Assembly (NCBI RefSeq): GCF_022376295.1
Contig: NZ_CP060140.1
Location: forward strand, 496,001 to 560,000
DNA: 64,000 bases
Reading direction: 5' to 3'
From: Nodularia sphaerocarpa UHCC 0038
GTDB taxonomy: Bacteria > Cyanobacteriota > Cyanobacteriia > Cyanobacteriales > Nostocaceae
Below the pieces are notes generated by a model. It was not told the DNA's origin, did not search any database, and saw only the letters and a list, made by a program, of their open reading frames with translations. The translations under genes and the position numbers were made by a program. Below are positions 42,311 through 51,101 of this stretch, in pieces; position 1 is the first letter of the stretch; each line of letters opens with the position of its first letter.

Positions 42311-43241
42311 ACCCAAATCCCTCCTTACCTTCTTTAATTTCTACACCTGGAAGTTGATTAAATAACTTTTCTTTAAATTTGATGTAACTAAAATTTTCCG
42401 CATTATACCACCAATCATATTTTTGCTTAATTTCCTCAGCTTCTTGGCGGGTTGAGGCTGTGAGGGAACGACGATGATTCGGATGAAAATCTTGAATCAC
42501 CACTCTATCAGCAACAGCTAATTTACTAATAAAAGAAGCTTCATCAGTCGGGAGAGTAGGGAGTAAGGGAGTAATTGTAATAGAAATTTTGGGGACAAAG
42601 CCTTTAAAAGAGTCAATACTTTGCTTGAGTTTAATGATGGCATTTAATCTGGCTCTAACGCTAGGCGATCGCGGTTCAAAATCCCGCCTCACTGATTCAC
42701 TCCCAGTGGGAATACTCATATTAATTCGCAAGCGCTGAAAACGTTGTAAATAATCAATATCTCTAGTAATAATTGGACTGCGAGTTTGAATTACTAACGT
42801 TGGTGTAGGATAACCATCATCTCTCACATCTAGCATTACCTCCAACAATCTGCGAGTCAACTTATGTCGAGATTCCAGAGGTTGATAAGGATCTGTAACA
42901 CTACTCATGTAAATTCTGGGAGGAGTTTGAGGATATTGCTTATACCATTTTTGTAATTCTTTAGTTAAAACTTCCGCAGCATTTTCTTTGAAAATTACCC
43001 ATTTACCCCAATCGTCGCGCATCTGAGTATTCGGACTAAATGCAGCCGCATAACAATAACTACAACCATACTGACAACCCCGGTAAGGATTAAGAGTAAA
43101 ATCATAATCACCAATAAAACCGCTAGCTTTTGTTAGTAACGACTTAGCATTTTGTCCATAAACCTTAGTATCACCGAATTTTTCTCTAACTAATTTAGTC
43201 GGCTGTACGTCGCAATAACCTTCATATTTTGCTTGCGCCAT
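42303..43241 (-). CDS. Radical SAM protein, spore-photoproduct-lyase-like (Rv2578c type)
   Basis: 312 residues. The 4Fe-4S/SAM motif is in NPYRGCQYGCSYCYA (CxxxCxxC). Further family segments are VTDPYQPLESRHKLTRRLLEVM, VIQTRSPIITRD and the MSIPTGSESVRRDFEPRSPSVRARL region. This family resembles SPL-like radical SAM enzymes; the reaction is unknown. It is translationally coupled to the methyltransferase gene by the 8-nt ATGAGTAA overlap. Confidence 0.87.
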   Translation of the reverse strand: MAQAKYEGYCDVQPTKLVREKFGDTKVYGQNAKSLLTKASGFIGDYDFTLNPYRGCQYGCSYCYAAAFSPNTQMRDDWGKWVIFKENAAEVLTKELQKWYKQYPQTPPRIYMSSVTDPYQPLESRHKLTRRLLEVMLDVRDDGYPTPTLVIQTRSPIITRDIDYLQRFQRLRINMSIPTGSESVRRDFEPRSPSVRARLNAIIKLKQSIDSFKGFVPKISITITPLLPTLPTDEASFISKLAVADRVVIQDFHPNHRRSLTASTRQEAEEIKQKYDWWYNAENFSYIKFKEKLFNQLPGVEIKEGKEGFGYE

Positions 43242-43443
43242 TTTTAATATTGAGTATTTAATTAGGGTGCGTTAGCCTAATGCTAAACACCTTACTTTAT
43301 ATAATGCCCATTTTTTATTGCTAAATTACTTCGCCAAAAAATTGCAATGCTCTACAGCCGATTTTTTGATAGGTAAAAAGGCTAAAAATCGCTGAAATAA
43401 CATGATAATATTTATTATATTTGAACTATTGTAATATTGGCTA

Positions 43444-43893
43444 ATGGCAAAACTCTACTATCGTGGTATGGCAGAGCAAAATGGTAAACCCAAAGTAGGT
43501 CGGAGTGCTAGACTATTAGGAGTTAGACTTGGCATTGATATAAATATTGAGCAAATGCCAGTCAGTTATCTGGATGAGCAAGGCTATTTGTTAGCAGAGT
43601 CAGAACGTGAAGAGTTTTGGGGAGAATTGGTTGCTGTTGCTATTAGAGATACAAAGGGAATGTCCGTTTCCCTCTCCATTGAAGGTTTACCAGCACCTCG
43701 CAAACCTGCCAAATTTGGTGGAACTGGAAAAGATTCCCTGTGGAAAATTGATGAAAGCAACATCACTGGAGATTTGCAAGCTGTTCAGGATAGCCCAACC
43801 CACGTTAGCATTTTGCCAAGAGCTACAATGTCTCTAGAAAGGTACGAATCAGCCTTGGCAAACACCCAAAATGATTGGGAAAGAGTTGATTAG
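43444..43893 (+). CDS. Possible Tse2-like ADP-ribosyltransferase-fold toxin
   Basis: 149 residues. The N-terminus LYYRGMAEQNGKPKVGRSARLLGVRLGIDI resembles the first strand of ADP-ribosyltransferase toxins of the Tse2 group (arginine after aromatic residues, GxxAR.LGVR). The C-terminal half, GTGKDSLWKIDESNITGDL, QDSPTHVSILPRATMSLERYESAL, parallels the conserved Asp and HxxIxP region of Tse2. A partner gene follows 26 bp downstream, as for toxin-immunity pairs. The assignment comes from remembered motif patterns and is tentative. No secretion marker is seen, so it may work as an intracellular toxin-antitoxin system. Confidence 0.5.
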   Translation: MAKLYYRGMAEQNGKPKVGRSARLLGVRLGIDINIEQMPVSYLDEQGYLLAESEREEFWGELVAVAIRDTKGMSVSLSIEGLPAPRKPAKFGGTGKDSLWKIDESNITGDLQAVQDSPTHVSILPRATMSLERYESALANTQNDWERVD

Positions 43894-43919
43894 CACTATA
43901 AGAATAGGAGTCTATAGGC

Positions 43920-44456
43920 ATGGCGTGGATATTTAGTTTATCGGCAGAGTGTGGCTCTGATGAAAGCAGTGCTAAGGAATTGGCTAACTATTTTGGGGCA
44001 ATAAGGGCGAATATATGGATACTCTCAAATGGTAGTATACACATATGTCGCACAGACACTTTTCAAGATATAGAAAATAATTGGTGGTGTCGCGTTTACC
44101 CAGATAATGTTAGTGAAGTGGGCATAGATAGCCCTGAAAGTGCTTATTTAATGACAGAGTTAGGTCTGTCATTCTATGAAGCTCTAAAGTTTGATTCTAG
44201 ATTTCGTTATGCTTTAGTTGGTGTAGAAGTTGATGAATTTAGAACCTATAGTGAACTGATTGAAGATTTGCCTAATTTATCTATTCCAGGATTAGTTTTG
44301 TCCACAGCACTTAAACAGGAAGTAGAAACATTACCAGTTTTCCAACCATTTAGTGACGGTTATGTTTGGCAACCCTATCAGGGAGAAGTTTACAATCCAT
44401 TAATGTCATCTCCAGAGTTAAAACGTAAACTAGATGAACTTTCAGTCTTGAGTTGA
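43920..44456 (+). CDS. Uncharacterised partner of the Tse2-like gene (possible immunity protein)
   Basis: 178 residues, soluble and acidic: MAWIFSLSAECGSDESSAKELANYFG at the start, then NIWILSNGSIHICRTDTFQDIENNWWCRVYPD-type strands. The middle helix ESAYLMTELGLSFYEALKFDSRFRYALVGVEVDEF is followed by a proline-containing C-terminus. I do not recognise the family. Same strand, 26 bp after the toxin-like gene, with an AATAGGAG site; the coupling and acidic character would fit an immunity protein or antitoxin. Confidence 0.6.
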   Translation: MAWIFSLSAECGSDESSAKELANYFGAIRANIWILSNGSIHICRTDTFQDIENNWWCRVYPDNVSEVGIDSPESAYLMTELGLSFYEALKFDSRFRYALVGVEVDEFRTYSELIEDLPNLSIPGLVLSTALKQEVETLPVFQPFSDGYVWQPYQGEVYNPLMSSPELKRKLDELSVLS

Positions 44457-44558
44457 ATTTAAGCATTTTGGATTTCTTCTTCAATTTCTAATCGGCTGAG
44501 TTACACCTAATTAACTCTTCTCTCTGCGCCCTCTGCGCCTCTGCGGTTCGATTTCCAC

Positions 44559-44590
44559 AAAAAAACAGCCACCTCCATCAGGAAGCAGCT
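44559..44590 (-). terminator. Rho-independent terminator of groESL
   Basis: On the minus strand AGCTGCTTCC, a TGAT loop, then GGAGGTGGCT form a 10-bp stem with three G-U pairs, followed by GTTTTTTT. It lies 28 bp after the groL stop codon. Confidence 0.8.
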
Positions 44591-44618
44591 ATTTTTCAAT
44601 TTATGTGACTATAGAGTA

Positions 44619-46256
44619 TTAGTAATCGAAGTCACCGCCACCCATACCACCGCCACCAGCAGGAGCAGCATCTTTAGGCTCAGGCTTGTCAACGATGATA
44701 CATTCGGTTGTCAACACCATACCAGCGATAGAAGCAGCGTTTTGCAGCGCAGAACGAGTTACCTTAGCAGGGTCAACAATACCAGCCTCTAACAAATCAA
44801 CGAATTCGTTGGTTGCAGCATTGTAGCCGATGTTGAAATCTTTTTCTTTCACACGTTCAGCAATTACAGCACCATTCTGACCAGCGTTTTCAGCAATCCG
44901 CTTCAGAGGCGCAGGTAAAGCACGAACGACAATCAAAGCACCAATCAACTCTTCATCTTTGAGATTAGCTTTTGCCCAAGTTTCTAATTCAGGAGCAAGG
45001 TGAGCTAGAGTTGTACCACCGCCGGGAACAATCCCTTCTTCTACAGCAGCTTTGGTGGCGTTGATCGCGTCTTCTAGGCGTAGCTTCTTATCTTTCATTT
45101 CGGTTTCAGTGGCTGCACCCACTTTCACCACAGCTACACCACCAGAGAGTTTAGCAAGACGTTCTTGCAGTTTCTCTTTGTCGTAAGAAGATTCTGTTTC
45201 ATCCATCTGACGACGGATTTGTTCGCAACGAGCCTTCACAGGGGCTTCGTTACCTTCAGCAACAATTGTTGTTGTGTCCTTGGTAATGGTGACACGGCGA
45301 GCTTTACCCAGGCTTTCTAGCTTGGTATTTTCTAGCTTCAAACCTGCGTCTTCTGTGACCAATGTACCACCAGTTAGAACAGCGATATCTTCTAGCATCG
45401 CTTTACGGCGATCGCCAAAACCAGGAGCTTTCACAGCCGCAACATTCAGTACACCACGCAAGCGGTTAACTACCAAAGTCGCTAAAGCTTCTTTTTCAAT
45501 ATCTTCGGCGATAATCACCAAAGGACGACCAGAGCGAGCTACTTGCTCTAAAACTGGTACGAGGTCTTGTACTAAAGCAATCTTCTTATCGGTGATTAGC
45601 AGGAAAGGCTCATCAAAAACCGTTTCCATACGTTCAGCATCGGTAGCGAAATAAGGAGAGATATAGCCTTTCTCAAAGCGCATACCTTCGGTTATTTCAA
45701 GCTCGGTGGTCATAGATTTCCCTTCTTCTAGGGAAATTACGCCTTCCTTGCCTACCTTGTCCATTGCTTGAGCAATCATCTGACCCACTTCTTCGTCGTT
45801 ACCAGCTGAAATCGCAGCAACTTGGGCAATGGATTTAGAATCTTCTACTGGACGAGCGTGTTCAGCAATTTTCTCTACCAAGAAGGCGGAAGCTTTATCA
45901 ATACCGCGCTTCAAAGAAATTGCATTAGCGCCTGCTGCAACGTTGCGTAAGCCTTCTTTGACCATCGCGTGAGCCAAAACGGTGGCTGTTGTGGTACCAT
46001 CACCAGCAGCGTCATTGGTCTTGGAAGCAGCTTGACGAATCAAAGCTACGCCAGTGTTTTCAATATGGTCTTCTAATTCGATTTCTTTGGCGATGGTGAC
46101 ACCATCATTCACGATTTGGGGTGCGCCAAATTTCTTTTCTAGAACTACGTTACGACCTTTAGGTCCGAGGGTAACAGCTACGGCTTCAGCCAAGATGTCA
46201 ATGCCTCTTTCCAGGGCGCGACGGGCGTTTTCGTTGTATATAATGCGTTTTGCCAT
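44619..46256 (-). CDS. groL: Chaperonin GroEL (GroEL1 type)
   Basis: 545 residues. ATP-dependent 60-kDa chaperonin: LGPKGRNVVLEKKFGAP, DGTTTATVLAHAMVKEG (nucleotide site), AAISAGNDEEVGQMIAQAM and EEGIVPGGGTTLAHL are all present. The C-terminus GGGGMGGGDFDY is of the GGM type usual for GroES-linked GroEL1. It lies 116 bp after groES on the same strand; part of the spacer is a GGGCGTTGGGCATTGGGC / CTCCCTACTCC repeat. Confidence 0.98.
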   Translation of the reverse strand: MAKRIIYNENARRALERGIDILAEAVAVTLGPKGRNVVLEKKFGAPQIVNDGVTIAKEIELEDHIENTGVALIRQAASKTNDAAGDGTTTATVLAHAMVKEGLRNVAAGANAISLKRGIDKASAFLVEKIAEHARPVEDSKSIAQVAAISAGNDEEVGQMIAQAMDKVGKEGVISLEEGKSMTTELEITEGMRFEKGYISPYFATDAERMETVFDEPFLLITDKKIALVQDLVPVLEQVARSGRPLVIIAEDIEKEALATLVVNRLRGVLNVAAVKAPGFGDRRKAMLEDIAVLTGGTLVTEDAGLKLENTKLESLGKARRVTITKDTTTIVAEGNEAPVKARCEQIRRQMDETESSYDKEKLQERLAKLSGGVAVVKVGAATETEMKDKKLRLEDAINATKAAVEEGIVPGGGTTLAHLAPELETWAKANLKDEELIGALIVVRALPAPLKRIAENAGQNGAVIAERVKEKDFNIGYNAATNEFVDLLEAGIVDPAKVTRSALQNAASIAGMVLTTECIIVDKPEPKDAAPAGGGGMGGGDFDY

Positions 46257-46372
46257 ATTTGTCTCTATTCAGGGAGTAAGTCAATTTGATTTGGAATTGG
46301 GCGTTGGGCATTGGGCATTGGGCGTTGGGCGTTTTTCTTCCCCACTCCCTACTCCCTACTCCCTACTCCCCA

Positions 46373-46684
46373 TTACATAACGACTGCTAAGATGTCTTTT
46401 TCAGAAAGCAGTACGTATTCTTCTGTGCCGAGCTTGATGTCAGTGCCAGCGTACTTGGAGTACAACACTTTATCGCCGGTTTTAATGTCTAATTCTTGAC
46501 GGCTACCGTCATCGTTACGCTTGCCAGGGCCAAGAGCGACAACTTCGCCTACTTGGGGTTTTTCCTGGGCATTATCGGGTAAAAACAGTCCACCTGCGGT
46601 CTTTTCTTCGGGGGCGCTCACTTTTACGAAAACGCGATCGCCTAGGGGTTTAACTGTGGAAACGCTTAAAGTTACAGCTGCCAT
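46373..46684 (-). CDS. groES: Co-chaperonin GroES
   Basis: 103 residues: VSTVKPLGDRVFVKVSAPEEKTAGGLFLPDNAQEKPQVGEVVALGPGK spans the barrel and mobile loop; GDKVLYSKYAGTDIKLGTEEYVLLSEKDILAVV closes it. It caps the GroEL ring. First gene of groESL, with a perfect CIRCE operator 44 bp upstream of the ATG. Confidence 0.98.
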   Translation of the reverse strand: MAAVTLSVSTVKPLGDRVFVKVSAPEEKTAGGLFLPDNAQEKPQVGEVVALGPGKRNDDGSRQELDIKTGDKVLYSKYAGTDIKLGTEEYVLLSEKDILAVVM

Positions 46685-46727
46685 AAATATTTATTTTCTT
46701 TTCTCTTCTCTTAGAGTTTTTTTAGAG

Positions 46728-46754
46728 TTAGCACTCTCAACTCCTGAGTGCTAA
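46728..46754 (-). promoter_or_regulatory. CIRCE operator (HrcA binding site)
   Basis: TTAGCACTC-N9-GAGTGCTAA, a perfect match to the CIRCE consensus, upstream of groES. HrcA represses groESL through this site in the absence of heat shock. Confidence 0.97.
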
Positions 46755-46956
46755 TCTACCTAAAATCAACAGACAATGGCAACGAGGACTTGAGTACGGG
46801 TTCCCGCACTAGGCGATCGCCCAATTACTTAAGTATAAATACTCAAATATTTTAATCTGTCAGGTTTTGCTCGGTAAGTTACGAATATTTTTATATCGCT
46901 AAATTTATTTTCAAAGCCAGGAAATTGTTATAGAACTGTAATCAGGGTGCCGCTCG

Positions 46957-47402
46957 ATGAGTAAGATTACAGTGATCCAGTGCCGCCGTCAAATCCCCAA
47001 AATCACTCAGCCTCTGGACGACAAAGCCTTAAGTAATTGTGTAGAAACTTTAGGACTGGCAAAAATTCAGCGACACATTTTTATCGGTGCTGACGAGACA
47101 GTTGCTAACTTCTGTGCAAAACAAGTTAGTCTGGGATATTGGGAATACTGCAAAAAAACGGCAAATTCAAGAGTTAAAACTTGATCAGCCCCAACACAGT
47201 CTCCCATTTGCATCATTAGGACTAAAGCCAATTGCTTGCGAGTTTGTGGTTCTAGACCGATAATGGTGTTCTACCCAGATGGTGCCTGGTATTGCCTTTG
47301 CAAAACCAGAAGTTATTGAGCAAATCATCCCCGAACATTTGATAGGCATCATGATGGTGGAAGAATATGCATTTTTAACCCATCTTTTGCCGAAAATCTC
47401 CC
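46957..47402 (+). pseudogene. Decayed (2Fe-2S) ferredoxin-domain protein gene with several frameshifts
   Basis: Frame one (46957-47184) reads ...GLAKIQRHIFIGADETVANFCAKQVSLGYWEYCKK, matching the start of cyanobacterial 2Fe-2S proteins that normally have RHIFLCADQTKPKCC there; most ligand cysteines are lost. Other frames continue the same protein: KRQIQELKLDQPQ, then TKANCLRVCGSRPIMVFYPDGAWY (about 47203-47300), then PEVIEQIIPEHLIG...VVEEYAFLTHLLP-like sequence (to about 47400). Joined, they restore the expected order, so I call it a pseudogene with at least two frameshifts. Confidence 0.75.
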
Positions 47403-47760
47403 TACTTGCTTGTAAACCTTTGATAAAGGCTGAACATCCGCAGGATATGATAAAGCAGTAAGCATCTGAAAGCGCGGGTTGTTTTGAAGTTAGGGTCATC
47501 TTGAGCCAATACGTACCTCATGAATCGGAAAGATGACATTTAATCAGTGTTTTTTCACCCGCCCCTTTCAAAGCGATATATAATAGCGCATTATAAATAC
47601 TACTGCTCTACGTATCCGTACCGGAAGTTTGCCAATGAGCTGGAAATCTCATAGAAAGTGTTCACCACTTTTGAGACTTCGAGAAAGCAAAGGCAAATTA
47701 AGTAGGATAAAGGACAACATCTCAATGATCCACCATAAAGGATAACCATTCAAAACCTTG
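47403..47760. other. 358-bp spacer, no gene seen
   Basis: It follows the decayed ferredoxin-type gene and precedes the response-regulator gene. I see no coding frame, tandem repeat or clear hairpin. The response-regulator promoter presumably lies here. Confidence 0.5.
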
Positions 47761-48438
47761 ATGGACCGAAGCGCGACAAGTGCCACTGCTATGAAAGAAC
47801 CCAGCATGAAAGATCATAAAAGACTGCTACTGATTGATGACGACCCTAACCTCATCTTGCTGGTGAAGGATTACCTGGAATTCAGAGGCTATGAAGTCAA
47901 CACTGCCGAAAATGGACGAGAAGCACTGGATATTCTTGAACAAGATATTCCAGATATGATCATCTGTGACGTAATGATGCCGGAAATGGACGGATATACT
48001 TTTGTAGAACAAGTCCGACAAAATGAACGCACCGGCTGGATTCCCGTACTTTTCCTCTCAGCCAAAGGACAAAGTGCAGACCGAGTTAAAGGTCTGAACA
48101 AAGGGGCTGACGTATATATGGTCAAGCCCTTTGAACCAGAAGAACTCGTAGCCCAAGTAGAATCTTCACTGAAGCAAACTACTCGTTGGAAAGAACACCA
48201 AGCCAAAGGAGGAGAAAACGGTTCCCGTATTCAGGTTCCCTTTGATGTCCAGTTAACCCCAACCGAACTGAAAGTAGTACAGTTTGTGGCTAGGGGTTTA
48301 GCTAATCGGGAAATTGCTGAAGAATTAAACGTTAGTCAGCGTACAGTTGAAAGCCATGTGTCCAATATGTTGGGTAAAACCAACCTCCACAACCGCACCG
48401 AACTAGCACGTTGGGCGATTGAAAATCAAATGGCTTAA
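47761..48438 (+). CDS. NarL/LuxR-type response regulator, possibly Rre1/Ycf29-like
   Basis: 225 residues. The receiver domain (LLLIDDDPNLILLVKDYLEFRGYEV, phosphoacceptor Asp in MIICDVMMPEMDGY, LFLSAKGQ, MVKPFEPEEL) is joined to a LuxR-type HTH (LTPTELKVVQFVARGLANREIAEELNVSQRTVESHVSNMLGKTNL). The sequence resembles the conserved cyanobacterial NarL-type regulator Rre1/Ycf29, which in other species takes part in heat and stress control of chaperone genes; its place near groESL would fit. The identity is not certain. The start is ambiguous between ATGs at 47761, 47791 and 47806. Confidence 0.85.
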   Translation: MDRSATSATAMKEPSMKDHKRLLLIDDDPNLILLVKDYLEFRGYEVNTAENGREALDILEQDIPDMIICDVMMPEMDGYTFVEQVRQNERTGWIPVLFLSAKGQSADRVKGLNKGADVYMVKPFEPEELVAQVESSLKQTTRWKEHQAKGGENGSRIQVPFDVQLTPTELKVVQFVARGLANREIAEELNVSQRTVESHVSNMLGKTNLHNRTELARWAIENQMA

Positions 48439-48725
48439 ACTCTCAGCCTATTTCTGAAGTTCAGAGTTTTGAGTTAGAACACATTAGCCCAAAACTCAAG
48501 CTGGTTATGGCATTTTGACTTCAGTTTGAAAGCTAATAGATTATGAATTGTGAAGCTAAATTTGGATTTTTTTAATTCAAACTTCATAATTCATAATTCA
48601 TCATACAGTCCTCAACTGCGATGTTCCAACCCGGATATCACCTAAAATTATCAATACATCACCCCACGCAAATCTCCCCTCTGGGTAACCGCAAATAACC
48701 GTAGTGGCTTTTGCTTCTTACCTGA

Positions 48726-49019
48726 CTAAGTAACTAAAACATACGGTTTAATACTTTCTCGAATCGCTTTACCGTTTGTTTGTTCAGCTACCTTAAGTTC
48801 ATAATTCTTTTGAAGATTCATCCAAAGTTCAGCACCAGTGCCAAAATAATAACCTAACCTTAAAGCTGTATCGGCTGTTATCCCTCTTTGTCCATTAATG
48901 ATTTCAGTAATTCTATTTTTTGGGACATTGAGTTTACCAGCTAATTCACTAGCAGTTATGCCCAGTTGATTAATTTCATCAGCCAGAATTTCTCCAGGGT
49001 GAATAGGTGGACGTGCCAT
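48726..49019 (-). CDS. higA: HigA-family antitoxin (XRE type)
   Basis: 97 residues. The HTH domain reads HPGEILADEINQLGITASELAGKLNVPKNRITEIINGQRGITADTALRLGYYFGT, the typical VapI/HigA signature. The last third (LWMNLQKNYELKVAEQ) is also typical. It binds and neutralises the HigB RNase and represses the operon. It lies 11 bp after the original end of higB and has AAAGGAGAATT before its ATG. Confidence 0.95.
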   Translation of the reverse strand: MARPPIHPGEILADEINQLGITASELAGKLNVPKNRITEIINGQRGITADTALRLGYYFGTGAELWMNLQKNYELKVAEQTNGKAIRESIKPYVLVT

Positions 49020-49030
49020 ATAATTCTCCT

Positions 49031-49330
49031 TTAGTGATAATCTACGATTTCAATGTTGAAAGGTGTAGGAGAATCATCAGGCTAATTAAAACAAATCCGC
49101 CATTTATGATTGATTCGTATACTATATTGAGCCTTTCTGTCTCCTGATAAAGCTTCAAAACGATTACTTGGCAGTTGCATTAATGCTTCCTTGTTAGGGG
49201 CAGCTTCTAAAATGTCTAGACGTTTATACGCCTGCCTTTCAAAAGCCTGAAACTCCTTAACCCTTTCTCCGTTTGCAAAGTCTTCCGTCCTTCTATCGCG
49301 ATATTTAGGGTGTTCATCTGACGGAGACAT
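49031..49330 (-). pseudogene. higB: HigB-type toxin with a premature TAG stop near the C-terminus
   Basis: RelE-fold mRNA interferase: YRDRRTEDFANGERVKEFQAFERQAYKRLDIL, PSNRFEALSGDRKAQYSIRINHKWRICF. At codon 83 a TAG (49082-49084) interrupts the frame. Past it the frame goes on as PDDSPTPFNIEIVDYH and ends in TAA at 49031. Homologues read FxW at that point, so the stop looks like a TGG to TAG change that removes the last strand, which usually carries catalytic residues. Probably an inactive or weakened toxin; the 82-residue product is still translatable. The first eight residues also look atypical. Confidence 0.8.
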
Positions 49331-49458
49331 ATCAAAACCAACAGCACAGCAATAAAAAGAAACCAGAGTTATGGGTTACGTAACTTGTAACTCATCCAAT
49401 CATAACAAGGGATAAATCTTTGTTTTGCTGCACAAACTTAGCCTAACCTTTTATTTGG

Positions 49459-49538
49459 GTAGGGTGCGTTATGGACTTTAGTCCTAACGCACCGATAATC
49501 TAGAATGGTGCGTTGCGCTACGCGACAACACACCCTAC
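49459..49538. repeat. Hairpin repeat with GTAGGGTG...CACCCTAC ends
   Basis: The outer arms GTAGGGTG and CACCCTAC enclose GGTGCGTTA-TGGAC / GTCC-TAACGCACC (stem at 49463-49493) and a second GGTGCGTTGCGCTACGCG part. Same family as the hairpin at 17012-17045. It lies between higB and asnS. Confidence 0.65.
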
Positions 49539-49625
49539 AAAACATAATTTTGACTTACCGAATCATTTGTGTGTACACCGTAGCCTTGCAGGGGAGAGGA
49601 ATGGAAGCGGGGTTTTCCAGACCCC

Positions 49626-51017
49626 CTAAAACTCGGCGCTTTGGGGTGTGCGGGGGAAGGGGATGACATCGCGGATATTCGCCATACCTGTCATAAATTG
49701 CACGAGTCTTTCAAACCCTAAGCCGAAACCAGCATGGGGAACACTACCATAACGGCGTAAATCCATATACCACCATAAGTCTTCTGGTTGCATTCCTTGG
49801 GCTAAAATGCGGCGTTCTAAAACTTCTAGGCGTTCTTCTCTTTGGGAACCGCCAATAATTTCGCCAATTTTAGGTGCAAGAATATCCATTGCGCGGACGG
49901 TTTTTTCATCTTCGTTCACACGCATATAAAAAGCTTTGATTTGCGCCGGGTAATCTGTGACAATTACGGGTTTTTTAAACAGTTGTTCGGCTAGATAGCG
50001 TTCGTGTTCTGACTGCAAATCTAAGCCCCAACTAACTGGATATTCAAATTTGACATCGGCTTTTTCTAATAATTTGACGGCTTCTGTATAAGTTAAGCGC
50101 TCAAATTGATTATTAATAATATTATCGGCTGTTGTCAAAACAGTATTATCAATGCGTTGGTTGAAAAATTCCATGTCTTCCGGGCATTTTTCTAACACAT
50201 ATTTAAACACGTGTTTCAGAAATGCTTCGGCTAAATCCATATTTCCATCTAGGTCACAAAATGCCATTTCTGGCTCAACCATCCAAAATTCGGCGAGGTG
50301 GCGGGAGGTGTTAGAATTTTCTGCACGGAAGGTAGGGGCGAAGGTGTAAACGTTAGAAAAGGCCATAGCCATGACTTCTGCTTCTAACTGTCCGCTAACT
50401 GTTAAGTATGTGGGTTTACCAAAAAAGTCTTGGGTGTAATCTACCGCTTCGCTTTTTGTGCGGGGAATGTTTTTTAAATCTAAGCTGGTAACGCTGAATA
50501 GTTCTCCTGCGCCTTCGCAGTCGTTAGCTGTAATTATGGGTGTATGTACCCATAAAAAGCCTCTTTGTTGGAAAAATTCGTGAATGGCCGCAGAACAGGC
50601 GTTTCTGACGCGGAAAACTGCACCAAAGGAATTAGTGCGCGATCGCAAGTGTCCAATTGTGCGTAAAAATTCAAAAGAGTGGCGTTTCTTTTGCAGAGGA
50701 TAAGTTTCGGGATCAGCCTCTCCGTAGACCTTAACGGCTTGGGCTTTTAACTCAATTCGCTGTCCCTTACCTTGAGAAGCTACCAGTACCCCACTGACTT
50801 CTACAGCCGCACCTGTATTCAGCTTTTTGATAATTTCTTCGTAGTCGGGCAAATCCTGATTGATGACGGCTTGCAAATTAGCTAGTGATGAACCGTCATT
50901 GATTTCTATAAAAGCAAATCCTTTTAACTCGCGTTTGGTTCTTACCCAGCCTTGAACGATGAGAGAATCATCAGGTTCACCACTCCGCAATACTTCGGCA
51001 ATTCGTCGGTTCAACAT
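49626..51017 (-). CDS. asnS: Asparaginyl-tRNA synthetase
   Basis: 463 residues, class II aminoacyl-tRNA synthetase. The N-terminal OB anticodon-binding fold (LIVQGWVRTKRELKGFAFIEINDGS) is followed by the catalytic core: HTPIITANDCEGAGELF, QLEAEVMAMAFSNVYTFAPTFRAENSNTSRHLAEFWMVEPE (motif 2) and GFGLGFERLVQFMTGMANIRDVIPFPRTP (motif 3). The last segment identifies AsnRS rather than AspRS. Full length. Confidence 0.97.
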   Translation of the reverse strand: MLNRRIAEVLRSGEPDDSLIVQGWVRTKRELKGFAFIEINDGSSLANLQAVINQDLPDYEEIIKKLNTGAAVEVSGVLVASQGKGQRIELKAQAVKVYGEADPETYPLQKKRHSFEFLRTIGHLRSRTNSFGAVFRVRNACSAAIHEFFQQRGFLWVHTPIITANDCEGAGELFSVTSLDLKNIPRTKSEAVDYTQDFFGKPTYLTVSGQLEAEVMAMAFSNVYTFAPTFRAENSNTSRHLAEFWMVEPEMAFCDLDGNMDLAEAFLKHVFKYVLEKCPEDMEFFNQRIDNTVLTTADNIINNQFERLTYTEAVKLLEKADVKFEYPVSWGLDLQSEHERYLAEQLFKKPVIVTDYPAQIKAFYMRVNEDEKTVRAMDILAPKIGEIIGGSQREERLEVLERRILAQGMQPEDLWWYMDLRRYGSVPHAGFGLGFERLVQFMTGMANIRDVIPFPRTPQSAEF

Positions 51018-51101
51018 ATTATATAAATGCTATTTTGTCAAGTTAGATAAGACAGATATTAAATAATATTAACATTTAACTTAATCCTGCCAAGATTGGG
51101 A

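Noticed and set aside
45274..45654. 126-codon plus-strand frame inside groL
   Set aside because: Antisense to groL, low-complexity Ser/Arg/Thr sequence, no ribosome-binding site.
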